Source of the DNA: Pseudotamlana agarivorans
GTDB lineage: Bacteria; Bacteroidota; Bacteroidia; Flavobacteriales; Flavobacteriaceae
DNA: 64,000 bases
Assembly: GCF_001642835.1 (NCBI RefSeq)
Contig: NZ_LXEI01000003.1
Location: forward strand, 124,001 to 188,000
Reading direction: 5' to 3'
Shown piece after piece: positions 62,761-64,000 of this stretch (the first letter of the stretch is position 1; each line of letters begins with the position of its first letter). Both the position numbers and the translations under genes were made by a program. The notes below the pieces were generated by a model. The model saw nothing but the letters and a program-made list of their open reading frames with translations. It searched no databases and was not told the DNA's origin.

Positions 62761-63150
62761 ATGAAAAAAATACTTTTATTGTTATGTCTTGTGTGTGTGT
62801 CATTTTCCTGTAGTAAGGATGATGATACTGTTGAAGAGCCATCATTAGTTGGAACTTGGGTTAGAGTATCTTATACCATAAATGGTGTGGAGCAAACTAA
62901 TGAAGATGACTGTCCTCTCGAAGAGGTGTTTACGGAAAATACGGTAACCACTGTCGTGTATGAAGGGACAGATTGTGAGTTGTCTAGAGATTCACGTGTA
63001 ACGCCCTATGGTTATGATGGTGATGTTCTAATAACTAATGGTTTTTCACATGAAGTGTTAGAGTTGTCTTCTACAACTTTAAAAGTTGAAAGGATTATAG
63101 AGGAGGAGAGTGAAGTCTATATAATTATTAGAACCTATTCTAAGAAATAA
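62761..63150 (+). CDS. Lipocalin-like lipoprotein
   Basis: The 129-aa lipoprotein has lipobox SFSCSKDDD (mature Cys about 19) and an acidic start DDDTVEEPSLVGTWVRVSYTI, as seen in small lipocalin-like domains that begin GTW. Two cysteines (DDCPLEE, TDCELS) probably bond. Promoter -7 is TATATTTG (62723-62730). It is followed by a terminator-like hairpin. The ligand is unknown. Confidence 0.75.
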   Translation: MKKILLLLCLVCVSFSCSKDDDTVEEPSLVGTWVRVSYTINGVEQTNEDDCPLEEVFTENTVTTVVYEGTDCELSRDSRVTPYGYDGDVLITNGFSHEVLELSSTTLKVERIIEEESEVYIIIRTYSKK

Positions 63151-63168
63151 CTTATTATAATTAGATAG

Positions 63169-63203
63169 GAAAGGTCTATGAATGAATATTTATAGGCCTT
63201 TTA
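63169..63203 (+). terminator. Probable terminator after the lipoprotein gene
   Basis: AAAGGTCTAT pairs with ATAGGCCTTT with one mismatch around an AT-rich loop, then T-rich sequence. It lies about 20 bases after the stop. Confidence 0.65.
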
Positions 63204-63269
63204 TGTTGCTCTTATTTTAGGTGTAAATTATTTTTGAAATTGTAATTTTGAAAATCTAATCTTTTCATT

Positions 63270-63719
63270 ATGATTCAGCCATTCGACGATACCTATTTTA
63301 TGAAAAAAGCCCTTCAGGAGGCAGAAACTGCTTTTGAAAAGGGGGAGATTCCTGTGGGGGCAGTGATTGTTATCGATAATAGAGTTATTGCAAGAGGTCA
63401 TAATTTAACCGAAATGCTGAATGATGTTACTGCCCATGCCGAAATGCAAGCCATTACGGCAGCAGCAAACTTCTTAGGTGGTAAGTACCTTCAAAATTGT
63501 ACTTTATATGTAACCTTAGAGCCTTGCCAAATGTGCGCTGGTGCTTTGTATTGGTCACAAATTTCTAAAATTGTTTATGGTGCTCGAGATCCAGAACGCG
63601 GTTGTATCCATTTGAACACCAAACTGCATCCTAAAACCATAATAGAAGGAGGTGTCCTGGCAGAAGAAGCATCTGATTTGTTGAAGCGTTTTTTTATTCA
63701 ACGTCGTAATTTGAATTAA
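63270..63719 (+). CDS. tadA: tRNA-specific adenosine deaminase
   Basis: The 149-aa zinc deaminase converts adenosine 34 of tRNA(Arg) to inosine. The catalytic HAE motif is in VTAHAEMQAITAA and zinc ligands are in EPCQMCAGAL. Other family features are FEKGEIPVGAVIV and KIVYGARDPERG. Full length. Promoter -7 is TAATTTTG (63243-63250). A guanine deaminase is the main alternative, but the size and motif order fit TadA. Confidence 0.93.
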   Translation: MIQPFDDTYFMKKALQEAETAFEKGEIPVGAVIVIDNRVIARGHNLTEMLNDVTAHAEMQAITAAANFLGGKYLQNCTLYVTLEPCQMCAGALYWSQISKIVYGARDPERGCIHLNTKLHPKTIIEGGVLAEEASDLLKRFFIQRRNLN

Positions 63720-64000
63720 ATCTCGATTTTTAGACACGGATTGCACTGATTATCACAGATGGCTTTGCTTGTACATTGATGATTTATTATTTCACAAAGC
63801 TACACGGAGGGACACAGAGAATCACAGAGGCTTCGCTTTGTTCTTTTTGGACACGAATTACACTGTTTATCACGAATAGCTATGCGTGCAACAATTAGTG
63901 AAAATTGGTGAAATTAGTGTCAAAATTAAGTCGTATTTCAATTTATGATTACCATATTCTCTGTGTGTCTCAGTGGAAACTCTGTGCATCTCTGCGTAGC
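63720..64000. repeat. Dispersed repeats at the right edge
   Basis: Repeated motifs: GACACGGATTGCACTGATTA, GGACACGAATTACACTG, AATTAGTGAAAATTGGTG, ACACAGAGAATCACAGAGG and a terminal CTCTGTGCATCTCTGCG run. They belong to the CACGAATT and CTCTGTGAATCTC families seen elsewhere. No coding feature is supported to the window end. Confidence 0.65.

Noticed and set aside
1-64000. tRNA, rRNA, insertion sequences, prophage genes
   Set aside because: I looked for cloverleaf-like segments, conserved rRNA words, transposase or integrase motifs and phage structural genes and found none.

Overview
This is an AT-rich chromosomal window from a bacterium of the phylum Bacteroidota, almost certainly a marine-type member of the Flavobacteriaceae. 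The evidence is: many promoters with the Bacteroidota -7 element TAnnTTTG and no obvious Shine-Dalgarno sequences; a HemC-HemD fusion; HemJ in place of HemG/HemY; a SusC/CirA-style TonB receptor with a carboxypeptidase-like N-domain; and giant secreted proteins with type IX secretion (T9SS) type A C-terminal signals. No tRNA, rRNA, CRISPR array, insertion sequence or phage gene was seen.

Layout. 1-8.8 kb: a heme biosynthesis region, with the first codons of hemE, hemCD and hemA on the minus strand, then an AraC regulator, a small protein, a lipoprotein, hemH, a MATE exporter and hemJ on the plus strand. 8.8-12.2 kb: an NtrY-like histidine kinase, an enoyl-CoA hydratase, and an HxlR regulator divergent from a DoxX-like membrane protein across a strong palindrome. 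12.2-18.5 kb: an array of six tandem paralogous secreted proteins of about 200 aa (one degenerate). Each has its own terminator and a near-identical promoter module, and the array ends at a divergent AraC regulator. 18.5-33.8 kb: mostly housekeeping genes (HD hydrolase, acyl-ACP desaturase, PlsC, bacilliredoxin, TerB-DnaJ protein, flavohemoglobin, LD-carboxypeptidase, metG, lipoproteins, OmpA, ferritin, a 53-aa Cys-rich protein, AlkB, Tex, TerB). 33.9-38.9 kb: a response regulator, a TonB receptor and a YfiR-domain histidine kinase in one probable operon. 39.1-43.9 kb: mfd and a TlpA-like thioredoxin. 44.5-55.5 kb: two tandem copies of a giant T9SS surface protein gene, the second interrupted by an in-frame TGA. 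55.9-60.6 kb: YraN, then an iron/manganese locus (DtxR-type regulator, membrane-anchored DtxR/FeoA protein, FeoB split into two genes). 60.9-63.7 kb: dxs, a lipoprotein and tadA.

Connections. Heme synthesis, ferritin, flavohemoglobin and the Feo locus give the window an iron/heme flavour, although the loci are dispersed. Two inverted repeats built on TTTTAG/CTAAAA lie upstream of hemA/araC and of the DtxR gene and are candidate operators. Intergenic spaces at about 15, 19, 29.8-30.9, 33.2, 43.9, 49-50, 55.5-56.6, 60.6-60.9 and 63.8-64 kb carry several families of dispersed non-coding repeats.

The most unusual parts are the secreted-paralog array with its shared promoter module, the duplicated giant adhesin with domain gain and a nonsense codon, the split feoB beside a membrane-tethered DtxR-like protein, and the receptor/sensor operon at 34-39 kb. 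All function calls come from reading translated sequence and recalled family motifs; no database search was run.
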